From: an uncultured Novosphingobium sp.
Lineage (GTDB): Bacteria; Pseudomonadota; Alphaproteobacteria; Sphingomonadales; Sphingomonadaceae
Assembly (NCBI GenBank): GCA_937864195.1
Contig: CALMJG010000052.1
Span: 1 to 44,090, forward strand
Length of the DNA: 44,090 bases
Direction of reading: 5' to 3'
Part shown: positions 29,211 through 38,466 of the stretch, piece after piece
How the letters are laid out: every line of letters starts with the position of its first letter
How positions within the stretch are numbered: the first letter of the stretch is position 1
The notes under the pieces: model-generated
Databases searched by the model: none
What the model was told of the DNA's origin: nothing
Seen by the model: the letters and a program-made list of their open reading frames with translations, nothing else
Position numbers and translations under genes: made by a program

Positions 29211-29507
29211 ATGCGCTCCATGAACACACTGACCAGGGCCGATCTGGCCGAAGCCATCAATCGCAAGGTGGGCCTGTCCCGCTCTGAATCCCTTGGCATG
29301 GTCGAATCGATCCTCGATCACATGTCGAAGGCGCTTGAAGACGGCGAGAACGTGAAGATCTCCGGTTTCGGAACCTTCCTGCTGCGCGACAAGGGCGAAC
29401 GGATCGGCCGCAATCCCAAGACCGGGATCGAAGTGCCGATCACTCCGCGCCGTGTGCTCACCTTCCGCGCCAGCCAGATGCTGAAAGAGCGGATCGCCAA
29501 GGGATGA
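29211..29507 (+). CDS. ihfA: integration host factor subunit alpha
   Basis: Encodes 98 residues of the HU/IHF family. The dimer helices ([50 protein letters not shown]) and the DNA-wrapping arm [21 protein letters not shown] identify IHF alpha rather than HU. It bends DNA at specific sites in regulation and recombination. Start ATG at 29211 with AAGGAG 5 nt upstream. Its stop overlaps the next start (ATGA), so it is co-translated with the MerR-type regulator. Confidence 0.95.
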   Translation: MRSMNTLTRADLAEAINRKVGLSRSESLGMVESILDHMSKALEDGENVKISGFGTFLLRDKGERIGRNPKTGIEVPITPRRVLTFRASQMLKERIAKG

Positions 29508-29929
29508 TCGAAGGGGATCCTGCCGGAACGGACGCACGGCCTCAGGGCTTTGCCGATGGCAAGGATCCCGAAGCGCTGCGCACAATCGGCGAAGTGGCGG
29601 GTGCGCTTGGCATCCGCCAGCATGTGCTGCGTTATTGGGAAGAGCAGTTTCCGATGCTCCGCCCGCTCAAGCGCAGCGGCGGTCGGCGCTATTACCGGCC
29701 AGAGGACGTCCGCCTGGTCGAAACGATCGACCGCCTGGTCCACCGCGAAGGCTATACCCTGCGCGGAGCAAGACAGGCCCTTGGCGGACAGCGGACCGAA
29801 CCTGCCGAGGCGACTTCTTCGTCAGTGCCGGAAATTGCTCCGCAGCCGGGTGCCGGACCCAATTTCGCCCATCGCGCCCGGTTGATCGCGCTGCGCACCA
29901 CACTCGCTGGCGCGCTGCACGACTCCTGA
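29504..29929 (+). CDS. MerR-family transcriptional regulator
   Basis: Encodes 141 residues. The winged HTH ([66 protein letters not shown], about 26-90) is of the MlrA/CarA-like MerR type. The region after it is short and Pro/Ala-rich, with no metal-binding Cys, so it lacks a recognisable sensor. The ihfA-merR pair is a conserved arrangement. The stop codon is the first TGA of an 18-bp tandem repeat. Confidence 0.92.
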   Translation: MIEGDPAGTDARPQGFADGKDPEALRTIGEVAGALGIRQHVLRYWEEQFPMLRPLKRSGGRRYYRPEDVRLVETIDRLVHREGYTLRGARQALGGQRTEPAEATSSSVPEIAPQPGAGPNFAHRARLIALRTTLAGALHDS

Positions 29930-29962
29930 AAGATCGCCGGGTTGTGAAAGATCGTCAGGCTG
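29927..29962. repeat. 18-bp tandem duplication at convergent gene ends
   Basis: TGAAAGATCGCCGGGTTG (29927-29944) is followed directly by TGAAAGATCGTCAGGCTG (29945-29962), 15 of 18 positions alike. The first copy contains the merR stop codon; the second contains the reverse-strand stop of the SixA-like gene. Confidence 0.65.
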
Positions 29963-30509
29963 CGACCGGGCCCAGCGCCGGATCGAGATCGCGCGGGCGG
30001 GTCAGGTGAACCAGGCGCGCGCAGCGCTCGGCCAGATCCGCCCAGCGGTCGACCGAGCATTCGAGCACGGCAAAGGCGGCGGTCGGAAACTTCACTTCAA
30101 CTTCGTCGCGCAGCGGGCTGGAACCATCATCGGGGACAAGGTCGAAGATCAGGTCTTCAAGCCCCGGGTTGTGACCCACCATCATGATCGCGCGCGGGCT
30201 TTCGGCGCCGCTGCCGTCCTGCTCGCGCAGCAGGTCGATCAGGGTGGCGCTGCTGGCAAGGTAGATGCGCCGATCCCAGTTCACCGCGACGGGCCGCCCC
30301 GTCGCATGGCAGGCAATCTCGATCGTCTCGGCGCAGCGGATGGCCGGCGAGGCGAGGGTGCGATCCCAGCGCACTCCGTGATCGCGGATGTGGCGGCCCA
30401 TCGCCGCCGCTCCTTCGCGCCCGCGCGCGTTGAGCGGGCGATCAAAGTCGCGGGCGCGCGGGTCTTGCCAATCGGACTTGGCGTGACGGAACAGGCCGAG
30501 GATTTTCAC
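29955..30509 (-). CDS. SixA-like histidine phosphatase
   Basis: Encodes 184 residues of the histidine phosphatase superfamily. The phosphohistidine motif is FRHAKSDW (RH at 8-9), with later parts RPLNARGREGAAAMGRHI, LASPAIRCAETIE and MMVGHNPGLEDL carrying the second catalytic His. SixA removes phosphate from His in phosphotransfer proteins; this protein is longer than E. coli SixA (161 residues) with a C-terminal extension. The start overlaps the stop of the helicase gene upstream (ATGA), so the two form an operon. Confidence 0.87.
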   Translation of the reverse strand: MKILGLFRHAKSDWQDPRARDFDRPLNARGREGAAAMGRHIRDHGVRWDRTLASPAIRCAETIEIACHATGRPVAVNWDRRIYLASSATLIDLLREQDGSGAESPRAIMMVGHNPGLEDLIFDLVPDDGSSPLRDEVEVKFPTAAFAVLECSVDRWADLAERCARLVHLTRPRDLDPALGPVAA

Positions 30510-33217
30510 GGGTGCCTTTCGTGTTGGACAGGCCTTTCCAAAACACCGGAGCCCACACGTTGTAAAGCCTCCTCAAGCGTCAGGCGCGTGACGGGCGTTC
30601 CGGGCGGGAAGGCGGAGAGCAGGCGGCTTGGGAACGCGGCGGAGAGAACGACGAACTTGCCGCGATCCTGGCCGGAACGGATCAGCCGCCCGAAGGCCTG
30701 CGCGAGGCGCGCGCGGATGATCCTGTCGTCGAAGGCCGAGCCGCCACCCGCCAGCCGCCGCGCGCGGTGAAGGATCGACGGCTTGGGCCAGGGCACCTGC
30801 TCCATCACCACCAGTCGCAACGAATCGCCGGGTACGTCCACCCCGTCGCGCAGCGCATCGGTGCCGAGCAGCGATGCGCGCGGATCGTCGCGGAAAATGT
30901 CGACCAGCGTGCCGGTGTCGATCGGATCGACGTGCTGGGCATAGAGCGGGAGGCCCGAGCGCGCGAGCCGGTCGGCGATCCGCCCGTGCACCGCGCGCAG
31001 CCGGCGGATCGCGGTGAACAGCCCCAGCACGCCGCCGCCCGACGCCTCGATCAGCCGGCCGTAGGCGCCAGCGAGCGCAGCGACATCGCCCTTGGGCACG
31101 TCGGTAACGATCAGCACCTCGGCCTGTGCGGCATAGTCGAACGGGCTTTCATAGCTCGACAGCCGGGGCGCGATGCCCAGATGCGGCGCGCCGCTGCGGG
31201 CTACGGCCGCATCCCAATCGTTGCCATCGCGCAGGGTGGCGCTGGTGAGCATAGCGCCGTGCGCGCCCTCCAGTACAGTGCGGGCAAAGGGCTTCATCGG
31301 ATCGAGCCAGCGGCGGTGGATGCCGATATCGAACTCGCGCGCTTCGGCGCGGTCCACCGCCAGCCAGTCAACGAATTCCGGGTCAGCCGGTCCGCCCAGC
31401 CGTTCGAGCAGGGCCTCCCAGGCCGCGATCAGGTCGATCCGCCAGGCCAGCGAATGGCGCGCGCCTTCGATCCGGGCGCGGCCCTGTCCGTCGAGCCAGT
31501 CGGGTGGCTCGGCCATGATTGCCTCCAGCCGGGTCGCGAGGCGGATCAGCGGGGTGCGCAGTTCGGCCAGAGCCGCCTGGGCAGCTCCGGCGCGTTCGAC
31601 GAAGAGGCCTTCGAGCTGGGCTGCTTCGGTTTCAAGCCCGTATCCGGCTTCCTGCCCGCCGCTCTCATCGCGGGCATAGACCGTGGCGCGGACCGCCGCG
31701 AACAGTTCCTCCAGCGGACCGGAAGGCGCGCCCTCGTTGATCCGCTGCATCCAGCCATCGCCGGGCAGGGCCTCGGCAGCGTGGCGCGCGGCGGCAACCG
31801 CCTTGCCGCCCGCCTCATCGTAACTGGCAATGTCGGCGAGCCGCGCGGCGAGGCCCCTGCGGCGACCTTTCGAGCCGCGCTCGGGCCCGATCACCCAGCG
31901 GCGCAGTTCGATCGCCTCGGCCCCGGTCAGCGCGGCGGCGAAGGTCGAATCCGCCGCTTCGAACACATGGTGGCCTTCGTCGAACACCAGCCGGGTCGGG
32001 CGCTGGGCCGCATCGCGCCCGCGTGCCGCGTTGACCATCACCAGCGCGTGGTTGGCGATGACGAGGTCCGCCTGGGCCGAGGCCCGCGTGGCGCGCTCGA
32101 TGAAGCATTTGCGGTAGTGCGGGCACCCGGCATAGACGCATTCGCCGCGCCGGTCGGTCAGCGCCGCCACCCCGCGCTGGCGGAACAGCGTGCCGAGCCA
32201 GCCCGGCAGGTCGCCGCCGATCATGTCGCCATCCTGGCTGTAGGCCGCCCAGCGCGCCACCAGCTGCGCCATGATTGCCGCCCGCCCGGTGAAGCCACCT
32301 TGCAGTGCGTCCTCCAGATTGAGCAGGCACAGGTAGTTCTCGCGCCCCTTGCGCACCACCACGGGTCGGCTGCCATCGGCGCGGCGCTCACCCCAGGCGC
32401 GGCGGCTTTCGCGCCGGAGCTGGCGTTGCAGCGCCTTGGTATAGGTCGAGACCCAGACCGTGCCGCCGGATTCCTGCGCCCACAGCGAGGCAGGGGCGAG
32501 GTAGCCGAAGGTCTTGCCCGTCCCGGTTCCGGCCTGGGCCAGCAGCAGGTGGGGCAGGCCCTCCCGCCGACGCGGTGCGAAGACCTGCGCGGCTTCCAGC
32601 GCATAGGCGCGCTGGGCGGGGCGGGCTTCGGCGCCCTGACCGGTGAGCTGGGCAAGGCGCGCCGCGATTGCATCCGGATCGAGCGTGACCTGCGCTGGTT
32701 GCGGGCGCTCCGGCGCTTCATCCCATTCGGGCAGGCGCGCGAACAGCCAGCGTTCGGCGCGCTGCGGCTGGGCGATCCGCGCGACGAGCAGCGGCGCCCA
32801 GGTCCAGCGCAGGCGGGTGAGGTTCTGCAGCGCGGACCAGGCGCCTTCGCGCTCGCTCCAGTCGGGCGCCTCGCAGCGGGAAAGCAGGGCTTCCGCCGCT
32901 TGCTGGAGCAGGCTTGGAACCGCGCCGTCGTCCTCCGGCTCGTTCAGATCCAGCGCATGGGCGAGGCCTTTCGGCGTCGGCACCACGAAGCGCGCGGGGT
33001 GGACGAAAGCGAACAATTCCAGCAGGTCGAGCCCCGACAGGTCGGGATAGCCGAGCCGGCTCGCCACCAGCGGCGCGTTGAGCAGCAGCAGCGGGGTATC
33101 GGCCGCCGCGACGATCGCGTCGCCCTTGCCGACCGCGCGGGTCTGGCCTTGTCCGTCGCGCAGCCAGCAGCCGCCATGGCTCGCGTGGAGCGCGGGGAGG
33201 GGGAGCATCTCTGCCAT
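30506..33217 (-). CDS. DinG/YoaA-like superfamily 2 ATP-dependent DNA helicase
   Basis: Encodes 903 residues. Walker A GTGTGKT lies at about 230-236, the DEAH-like box is DEGHH (LVFDEGHHVFEAADS), and the XPD-type iron-sulfur cluster cysteines are in ENYLCLLN and GECVYAGCPHYRKCF. C-terminal motifs include LTSATL and a QAFGRLIRSGQDRG box. The roughly 200-residue N-terminal extension (including LDLLELFAFVHPARFVVPTPKGLAHAL) has no catalytic acids of a DEDD exonuclease but could be a decayed one, as in Gram-positive DinG. A role in R-loop or repair processing is inferred. Start ATG at 33217; divergent from the deaminase gene. Confidence 0.9.
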   Translation of the reverse strand: MAEMLPLPALHASHGGCWLRDGQGQTRAVGKGDAIVAAADTPLLLLNAPLVASRLGYPDLSGLDLLELFAFVHPARFVVPTPKGLAHALDLNEPEDDGAVPSLLQQAAEALLSRCEAPDWSEREGAWSALQNLTRLRWTWAPLLVARIAQPQRAERWLFARLPEWDEAPERPQPAQVTLDPDAIAARLAQLTGQGAEARPAQRAYALEAAQVFAPRRREGLPHLLLAQAGTGTGKTFGYLAPASLWAQESGGTVWVSTYTKALQRQLRRESRRAWGERRADGSRPVVVRKGRENYLCLLNLEDALQGGFTGRAAIMAQLVARWAAYSQDGDMIGGDLPGWLGTLFRQRGVAALTDRRGECVYAGCPHYRKCFIERATRASAQADLVIANHALVMVNAARGRDAAQRPTRLVFDEGHHVFEAADSTFAAALTGAEAIELRRWVIGPERGSKGRRRGLAARLADIASYDEAGGKAVAAARHAAEALPGDGWMQRINEGAPSGPLEELFAAVRATVYARDESGGQEAGYGLETEAAQLEGLFVERAGAAQAALAELRTPLIRLATRLEAIMAEPPDWLDGQGRARIEGARHSLAWRIDLIAAWEALLERLGGPADPEFVDWLAVDRAEAREFDIGIHRRWLDPMKPFARTVLEGAHGAMLTSATLRDGNDWDAAVARSGAPHLGIAPRLSSYESPFDYAAQAEVLIVTDVPKGDVAALAGAYGRLIEASGGGVLGLFTAIRRLRAVHGRIADRLARSGLPLYAQHVDPIDTGTLVDIFRDDPRASLLGTDALRDGVDVPGDSLRLVVMEQVPWPKPSILHRARRLAGGGSAFDDRIIRARLAQAFGRLIRSGQDRGKFVVLSAAFPSRLLSAFPPGTPVTRLTLEEALQRVGSGVLERPVQHERHP

Positions 33218-33267
33218 GGTCCAGCGTTAGAACGAAACGGGCACGGCGCGCAAATTGATCCGGGCGG

Positions 33268-33296
33268 TTGACCGCGGAAAAAGGCGGGTCCAGCCT
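33268..33296 (+). promoter_or_regulatory. weak candidate leaderless promoter of the deaminase gene
   Basis: TTGACC (33268-33273) is 35 nt before the ATG at 33303; the expected -10 position reads CAGCCT, a poor match. No Shine-Dalgarno sequence is seen. Only the -35 spacing supports it. Confidence 0.3.
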
Positions 33297-33302
33297 TGGT
33301 CC

Positions 33303-34319
33303 ATGCCGAATCCCGAACGCGATGCGTTGATCGCCCGCCTGCCCAAGGCCGAACTCCACCTGCACATCGAGGGCTCGCTGGAGCCGGAGATGCTGTTTGC
33401 CCTTGCGGGGCGCAACGGGGTGGCCATCCCCTTCGCTTCGGCGGAGGAGGTGAGAGCGGCCTATTCGTTCTCCAACCTGCAGGATTTCCTGGATATTTAC
33501 TATCAGGGCATGGCCGTTCTGCAGACGGAGCAGGACTTCCACGACCTGACCTGGGCGTACCTGGAGCGCGCTCATGCCGACAATGTCCGGCACGTCGAAA
33601 TCTTCTTTGACCCGCAGGGGCACACCGAGCGCGGGGTGGCGTTTGAAACGGTACTGAACGGGATCGAGAGGGCGCTCAAGGCCGCAGAGGCGCGGCTGGG
33701 GATCACCTATCGCCTCATCATGTGCTTCCTGCGCCACCTGTCGGAGGCCGAGGCCGAGGCAACGCTCGATCAGGCCCTGCCGCACCTCGACCGGATCCAC
33801 GGCGTCGGGCTCGATTCGTCCGAGGTGGGGCATCCTCCGGCCAAGTTCCGACACGTCTTCGCCCGAGCGCGCGAGCTGGGGCTGCACGTCACCGCTCATG
33901 CTGGGGAGGAGGGGCCGCCCGAATATGTCCGCGAGGCGCTGGACCTGCTCCAGGTCGAGCGGATCGACCACGGCAACCGCGCGCTGGAAGATGCGGCGCT
34001 GGTTCACCATCTGGCGCGTGACGGGATGACGCTGACGGTTTGCCCGCTTTCTAACCTGCGCCTCTGCGTGATCGATGGAATCGAGGACAGCCCGGTGAAG
34101 CGGATGCTGGACCTTGGCCTGAAGGCTACGATCAATTCGGACGATCCGGCCTATTTCGGCGGCTACATCAACGCCAACTTCCGTGCCGTGGCCGATGCGC
34201 TGGACCTGTCGGCGGCGGAGATCGTGAAGCTCGCCGAAAACAGCTTCGCCGGCTCGTTCCTGCCCGAGGCGGACAAGGCGCGCCATATCGCCGATCTGCA
34301 CGCGGCGGCCGGCCTGTGA
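33303..34319 (+). CDS. adenine (or adenosine) deaminase
   Basis: Encodes 338 residues of the metal-dependent adenosine/adenine deaminase family. Zinc ligands HLHIEGS (H19, H21), the [11 protein letters not shown] segment with the next His and catalytic Glu, ERIDHGNR and [10 protein letters not shown] are intact. The HAGEEGPP and DDPAYFGGY forms are those of the fungal/bacterial adenine deaminase (AAH1-type) branch, so hypoxanthine production from adenine is favoured over adenosine deamination. The GTGA overlap with the phosphoribosyltransferase gene supports a purine salvage unit: adenine to hypoxanthine to IMP. Confidence 0.85.
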   Translation: MPNPERDALIARLPKAELHLHIEGSLEPEMLFALAGRNGVAIPFASAEEVRAAYSFSNLQDFLDIYYQGMAVLQTEQDFHDLTWAYLERAHADNVRHVEIFFDPQGHTERGVAFETVLNGIERALKAAEARLGITYRLIMCFLRHLSEAEAEATLDQALPHLDRIHGVGLDSSEVGHPPAKFRHVFARARELGLHVTAHAGEEGPPEYVREALDLLQVERIDHGNRALEDAALVHHLARDGMTLTVCPLSNLRLCVIDGIEDSPVKRMLDLGLKATINSDDPAYFGGYINANFRAVADALDLSAAEIVKLAENSFAGSFLPEADKARHIADLHAAAGL

Positions 34320-34870
34320 CCGAGAAGACCTGGCTGACCGCCGACCGCCTGCTCGAGGATTCCTACCGCCTTGCCAACAAGGTGATCGAGGCGGGCTTTG
34401 CGCCCAGCCACATCGTCGGCATCTGGCGCGGCGGCGCGCCGGTCGGGATCGCGGTGCAGGAACTGCTGGCATACAACGGGATCGAGGCGGACCATATCTC
34501 GATCCGGACGGCGAGCTACACCGGGATCGACCAGCAGGAAAAGGAAGTGCGGGTCTATGCGCTGGGCTATCTGATCGACACGCTGAACCCGGAGGACCGC
34601 CTGCTGGTGATCGACGACGTGTTCGACACCGGCCGTTCGATCGAGGCCTTCCTAAGCGAGCTATCGGCGCGCTGCCGCCACAACATGCCCGAGACCGTGC
34701 GGATCGCCACCGCCTATTACAAGCCGAGCCGCAACAAGACCCAACTGAAGCCCGATTTCTACGTCCATGAGACCGAGGACTGGTTGGTCTTCCCGCACGA
34801 GATCTGCGGCCTCAGCAAGGACGAGATCCGCGCACATAAGCCGGGGGCGGCGCTGATCCTGCGGGAGTGA
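34316..34870 (+). CDS. purine-type phosphoribosyltransferase
   Basis: Encodes 184 residues of the type I phosphoribosyltransferase fold. The PRPP loop is [13 protein letters not shown] (about 97-108), preceded by [18 protein letters not shown]. The sequence resembles the hypoxanthine phosphoribosyltransferase-like group more than Apt or UPP. Start GTG at 34316 overlapping the deaminase stop. Because of the coupling I infer it takes the deaminase product hypoxanthine to IMP, but the base specificity is not provable from motifs. Confidence 0.85.
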   Translation: MTEKTWLTADRLLEDSYRLANKVIEAGFAPSHIVGIWRGGAPVGIAVQELLAYNGIEADHISIRTASYTGIDQQEKEVRVYALGYLIDTLNPEDRLLVIDDVFDTGRSIEAFLSELSARCRHNMPETVRIATAYYKPSRNKTQLKPDFYVHETEDWLVFPHEICGLSKDEIRAHKPGAALILRE

Positions 34871-34891
34871 GGGAGCCCTTTCAATTCATCC

Positions 34892-34957
34892 CCGTTCGTG
34901 TCGAGCGAAGTCGAGACACGGGACGCGCGGCGTCTCGACGTCGCTCGACGCGAACGG
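34892..34957. repeat. 66-bp imperfect inverted repeat
   Basis: A 26-nt left arm (34892-34917, beginning CCGTTCGTGTCGAGCGAAG) and a right arm (34932-34957, ending CGCTCGACGCGAACGG) match at 24 of 26 positions around a 14-nt loop. It stands between the convergent phosphoribosyltransferase and amidohydrolase genes. It resembles the dispersed sphingomonad repeat with TCGAGCGAAGTCGAGAC and may also terminate transcription. Confidence 0.8.
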
Positions 34958-34978
34958 AGTTGGGGGGCGGGAGAGGGC

Positions 34979-36685
34979 CTAATCAGCCTTCCACACCGTC
35001 TGGCCGTCTTTCACCGTTTCCAGCACCTTGATCCCCCGGATGCCCTCCACCGGCGTGGTCAGCGGGTTCTTTTCCAGCACGACGAAGTCCGCCAGCAGGC
35101 CCGGCTTGATCCGCCCGCGCCGGTTTTCCTCGAAGGCTTGCCAGGCGGGGCCGGTGGTCAGCGCCTGCAGCGCCTCATAGGCGCCGATCCGCTGGTCCGG
35201 TCCGCTGATCACTCCCGTCTTCGACTGGCGGGCCATCGCGGTCCACAGCATCATCCGCGTGTCGAGCTTCGTCACCGGATAGTCGGTATGGTTGGATGCG
35301 ATCAGCCCAGCCTCCTTCGAGGCCTTGAACGGGCTGATGAAGCCGACCACCTCGTCCGGGAAGTTGGTGCGGTGGACGTCGCCCCAGTAGTAGGTGTGGT
35401 TGGAGAAATAGGCCGGGCCGATGCCGATCCGCTTGTACTGCGGGATCTGGTCGGGGCGCATGAACTGCGAATGGATCACCACCGGGCGGCGGTTGTCCGC
35501 AGCCTCGATCCCCAGCGCGTCGAAGGTCCGGATCGCCATGTCGATTGCCGCGTCGCCGTTGGCGTGGACGAACAGTTGCCAGCCGCGCTCGTGCGCTTTG
35601 CGCGCAGCGGTCAGGAACTCAGCCTCGCTGGTCACCGGCTGGCCGTGCCACGGATGGCTGCCATCGGGCGCGCCCCGCGCGTAGTCGCGGGTGAAATAGG
35701 CGGTGCGGGCCTGCGGCGAACCATCGAGGATGAACTTGATCCCCTGCAGCTTGACGTGGCCCTGCCAGGTCCCGAACTGTACGTCCTTGCGCGCCAGCAG
35801 CGGATCGAGCCCGCTGAAGATCGGCAGCATGGCAAGGTCGAGCTTCAGCCGTTCCTTGGCTGCGGGTGAGGTGAAAAAGGCAATGTCGCCGGGCTGGCTC
35901 GCGCCTTCCTGCATCTGGGTGTAGCCCTCGCGCGCATAGCGCAGCTGCGCGGCCTCGATCGCGGCGAGCATCGCCCCCGGATCGGGACGCGGCAGCACGG
36001 CCATCACCGGGTACATCGCCTTTTCGAACAGCAGGCCGGTGAGCTTGCCCTGCGCGTCGCTGGGCATCACGCCGCCTTCGGGCACCGGCGCGCCATCCTT
36101 CAGCCCCGCCGCCGCCAGCGCCCCGCTGTTGGCGACCAGGCCGTGGAACGACACGTGGAGCAGCACCACCTTGTAATCGGGCAGCGCGGCGTCGATCTCC
36201 GCGCGGGTAACGTGACGGGCTTCCTCCAGATTTTCCTGGTCATAGGACCAGACCACCACCCATTCGCCCTTGGCGATTCCCCTGCGCTCGGCGGCCCGCT
36301 TCACCGCATCGAGCAGGGTCGCGACATTGCGAACCTCGCCCATCGCCGGGTCTGACAGGTCGATCCCGCCTGCCGCCTGCAGCGCGAACGAGAAGTGCGA
36401 ATGGGCATCGATGAAGCCGGGCAGCATGGTCGCGCCCTTGAGGTCACGGTCATTCGCCCCGTGCCCCGCAGCGCGGCGGGCCTGCCTTTCCGCCCCGGCA
36501 AAGACGATCCGGTTGCCGCGCGTGACCACCGCCTGGACCGTGCGCGGGGTTTCCCCGTCCATGGTCAGGATGGTGCCTCCGTGCCACAGGGTGGCAGTCT
36601 CTTGCGATGGTGAGGCCAATGCCGCCGTGCCGGCGACGAGCGACAGCGCGCAGGCCAGGGTAAATTGCGCGATCCGGAACGTCAT
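34979..36685 (-). CDS. secreted YtcJ-like amidohydrolase
   Basis: Encodes about 568 residues with a signal peptide (TFRIAQFTLACALSLVAGTAALASPSQ). The amidohydrolase superfamily barrel has the metal motif GFIDAHSHFSFAL, the later His segments VLLHVSFHGLVAN, QLFVHANGDAAID and IHSQFMRPDQI, GPAYFSNHTYYWGD, and the C-terminal IKPGLLADFVVLEKNPL. This is the metal-dependent amidohydrolase family 3 branch, exported to the periplasm. Substrate unknown. Start at 36685 is chosen because AGGA lies 5 nt before it; ATGs at 36691 and 36697 are also possible. Confidence 0.87.
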   Translation of the reverse strand: MTFRIAQFTLACALSLVAGTAALASPSQETATLWHGGTILTMDGETPRTVQAVVTRGNRIVFAGAERQARRAAGHGANDRDLKGATMLPGFIDAHSHFSFALQAAGGIDLSDPAMGEVRNVATLLDAVKRAAERRGIAKGEWVVVWSYDQENLEEARHVTRAEIDAALPDYKVVLLHVSFHGLVANSGALAAAGLKDGAPVPEGGVMPSDAQGKLTGLLFEKAMYPVMAVLPRPDPGAMLAAIEAAQLRYAREGYTQMQEGASQPGDIAFFTSPAAKERLKLDLAMLPIFSGLDPLLARKDVQFGTWQGHVKLQGIKFILDGSPQARTAYFTRDYARGAPDGSHPWHGQPVTSEAEFLTAARKAHERGWQLFVHANGDAAIDMAIRTFDALGIEAADNRRPVVIHSQFMRPDQIPQYKRIGIGPAYFSNHTYYWGDVHRTNFPDEVVGFISPFKASKEAGLIASNHTDYPVTKLDTRMMLWTAMARQSKTGVISGPDQRIGAYEALQALTTGPAWQAFEENRRGRIKPGLLADFVVLEKNPLTTPVEGIRGIKVLETVKDGQTVWKAD

Positions 36686-36822
36686 GGTCATCCTCATTGC
36701 TGTTTTGCGCAAGCCTAGGCCATTCGCTGGCGCAATCAAACCGCAAGCCCGGCGCTAAGTGGGGAAAGTGGCGCACCTTCGCGCTTGCACAAGACGTGGA
36801 TTCCCGCGAAAGGCCGGGGGTT

Positions 36823-38415
36823 ATGACCGATGCCGCACTTCTCGCCGCCGCCCAGGTCTCGAAGGCATGGCCTTTCGAGGAAGCCCGCAAGCTGATCAAG
36901 CGGTTCCCGGACGGGAAACCCGGCGGCGCGCCCGTGCTGTTCGAAACCGGCTATGGCCCGTCGGGCCTGCCGCACATCGGCACTTTCCAGGAAGTGTTGC
37001 GCACCACGCTGGTGCGCCGCGCCTATGAAGTGCTGACCGATGGCGCGCCGACCCGGCTGGTCGCGTTCTCGGACGACATGGACGGGCTGCGCAAGGTGCC
37101 GGACAATATCCCCAACCAGGGGCTTTTGACCGCCTACCTTGGCCATCCGCTGAGCCGGATTCCCGATCCGTTTGGCAAGTACGAAAGCTTCGCGCACCAT
37201 AACAATGCGATGCTGCGCGACTTCCTTGACCGGTTCGCCTTCGACTACGAATTCGTTTCCGCTTCGGACAACTACAATTCCGGCGCCTTTGACGGTGCGC
37301 TGGCGGGTGTGCTGCGCAATTACGATGCGATCATGGGCGTCATGCTGCCGACCCTGCGCGAGGAGCGCCGCAAGACCTATTCGCCGGTCCTGCCGGTCAG
37401 CCCGAAAACGCACCAGGTGCTGCAGGTGCCGATCGAAGTGGTCGATGCCGATGCCGGGATCGTGCGGTTCGAGGACCATGGCGAGATGGTCGAGACCTGC
37501 ATTTTCGGCGGGCAGGCCAAGCTGCAGTGGAAGGTCGACTGGGCGATGCGCTGGGTTGCGCTGGGCGTCGATTACGAGATGTGCGGCAAGGATCTGACCG
37601 ACTCTGTGCGCGAAAGCGGCAAGATCGCCCGCGTGCTGGGCGGCCGTCCGCCGGAGGGGCTGATCTACGAACTGTTCCTCGACGAGAACGGCGAGAAGAT
37701 TTCCAAGTCCAAAGGCAATGGCCTGACCATCGACCAGTGGCTGACCTATGGCAGCGAGGAAAGCCTGGGCTTCTACCTGTTCCGCGAACCCAAGAGCGCC
37801 AAGAGCCTGCATGCCGGGATCATCCCTCGTGCGGTCGATGAATACTGGCAGTTCCGCGAGAAGATCCCTTCGCAGCCGGTCGAGCAGCAGCTCGGCAATC
37901 CGGTGTGGCACCTGCTGCGCACCAACGGATATCAGGGCGGCGAGGGCGAGAGCTTGCCGGTAACTTTCGGCCTGCTGCTTAACCTCGTCGGGGTGATGGG
38001 CGCTCATGCCACGCGCGAGCAGGTGTGGACCTATCTCGGCAACTACGTGCACGATGCCGATCCGGCGCATCATCCCGCGCTCGACGCGCTGGTCGACAAG
38101 GCGCTGGCCTATAACCGCGATTTCGTCGCCCCGACGCTGAAGCGCCGCAAGCCGGACGCCAACGAAGGCGCGGCCCTGCTGGCGCTCGATGCCGAACTCG
38201 CCCGGCTGGGGGACGACGCCAGCGCCGAAGACCTGCAGAACCTCGTCTACGAGATCGGCAAGAATGCCGACTTCGGCTTCGAGAACCTGCGCGACTGGTT
38301 CAAGGCGCTGTACGAAACGCTGCTCGGCTCCAGCCAGGGGCCGCGCATGGGCAGCTTCATCGCGCTGTACGGCGTGGCGAACACGCGCAAACTGATCGCC
38401 GAAGCGCTGGGCTGA
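36823..38415 (+). CDS. lysK: class I lysyl-tRNA synthetase
   Basis: Encodes 530 residues of the archaeal-type (class I) LysRS, which differs in fold from the usual class II enzyme. The HIGH-type motif is GYGPSGLPHIGTFQEVLRTT and the KMSKS-type loop is GEKISKSKGNGLTIDQWLTY, with the typical FSDDMDGLRKVP segment. Class I LysRS is a regular feature of alphaproteobacteria. Start ATG at 36823, preceded by GGGGG; an upstream frame to 36697 has no support. A TTGCAC box at 36785-36790 lies 38 nt upstream with a weak -10. Confidence 0.95.
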   Translation: MTDAALLAAAQVSKAWPFEEARKLIKRFPDGKPGGAPVLFETGYGPSGLPHIGTFQEVLRTTLVRRAYEVLTDGAPTRLVAFSDDMDGLRKVPDNIPNQGLLTAYLGHPLSRIPDPFGKYESFAHHNNAMLRDFLDRFAFDYEFVSASDNYNSGAFDGALAGVLRNYDAIMGVMLPTLREERRKTYSPVLPVSPKTHQVLQVPIEVVDADAGIVRFEDHGEMVETCIFGGQAKLQWKVDWAMRWVALGVDYEMCGKDLTDSVRESGKIARVLGGRPPEGLIYELFLDENGEKISKSKGNGLTIDQWLTYGSEESLGFYLFREPKSAKSLHAGIIPRAVDEYWQFREKIPSQPVEQQLGNPVWHLLRTNGYQGGEGESLPVTFGLLLNLVGVMGAHATREQVWTYLGNYVHDADPAHHPALDALVDKALAYNRDFVAPTLKRRKPDANEGAALLALDAELARLGDDASAEDLQNLVYEIGKNADFGFENLRDWFKALYETLLGSSQGPRMGSFIALYGVANTRKLIAEALG

Positions 38416-38428
38416 CAGGGCTGTCGCT

Positions 38429-38449
38429 GTCCCGGGCCGGGTCCGGGAC
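38429..38449. repeat. solo A-type hairpin between convergent genes
   Basis: GTCCCGG (38429-38435) and CCGGGAC (38443-38449) with a 7-nt loop repeat the outer stem of the composite elements at 7883-7976 and 18161-18232. It lies between lysK (+) and the DUF885 gene (-) and might double as a terminator. Confidence 0.65.
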
Positions 38450-38466
38450 GGCAACACCTGTCTCTG

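Noticed and set aside
30767-33271. 834-codon plus-strand open frame opposite the DinG-like helicase
   Set aside because: Antisense shadow of a gene with clear helicase motifs; biased composition, no domain, no promoter or ribosome site.
36736-38457. 573-codon minus-strand open frame opposite lysK
   Set aside because: The class I LysRS on the plus strand is unmistakable; the opposite frame is a GC-codon shadow.
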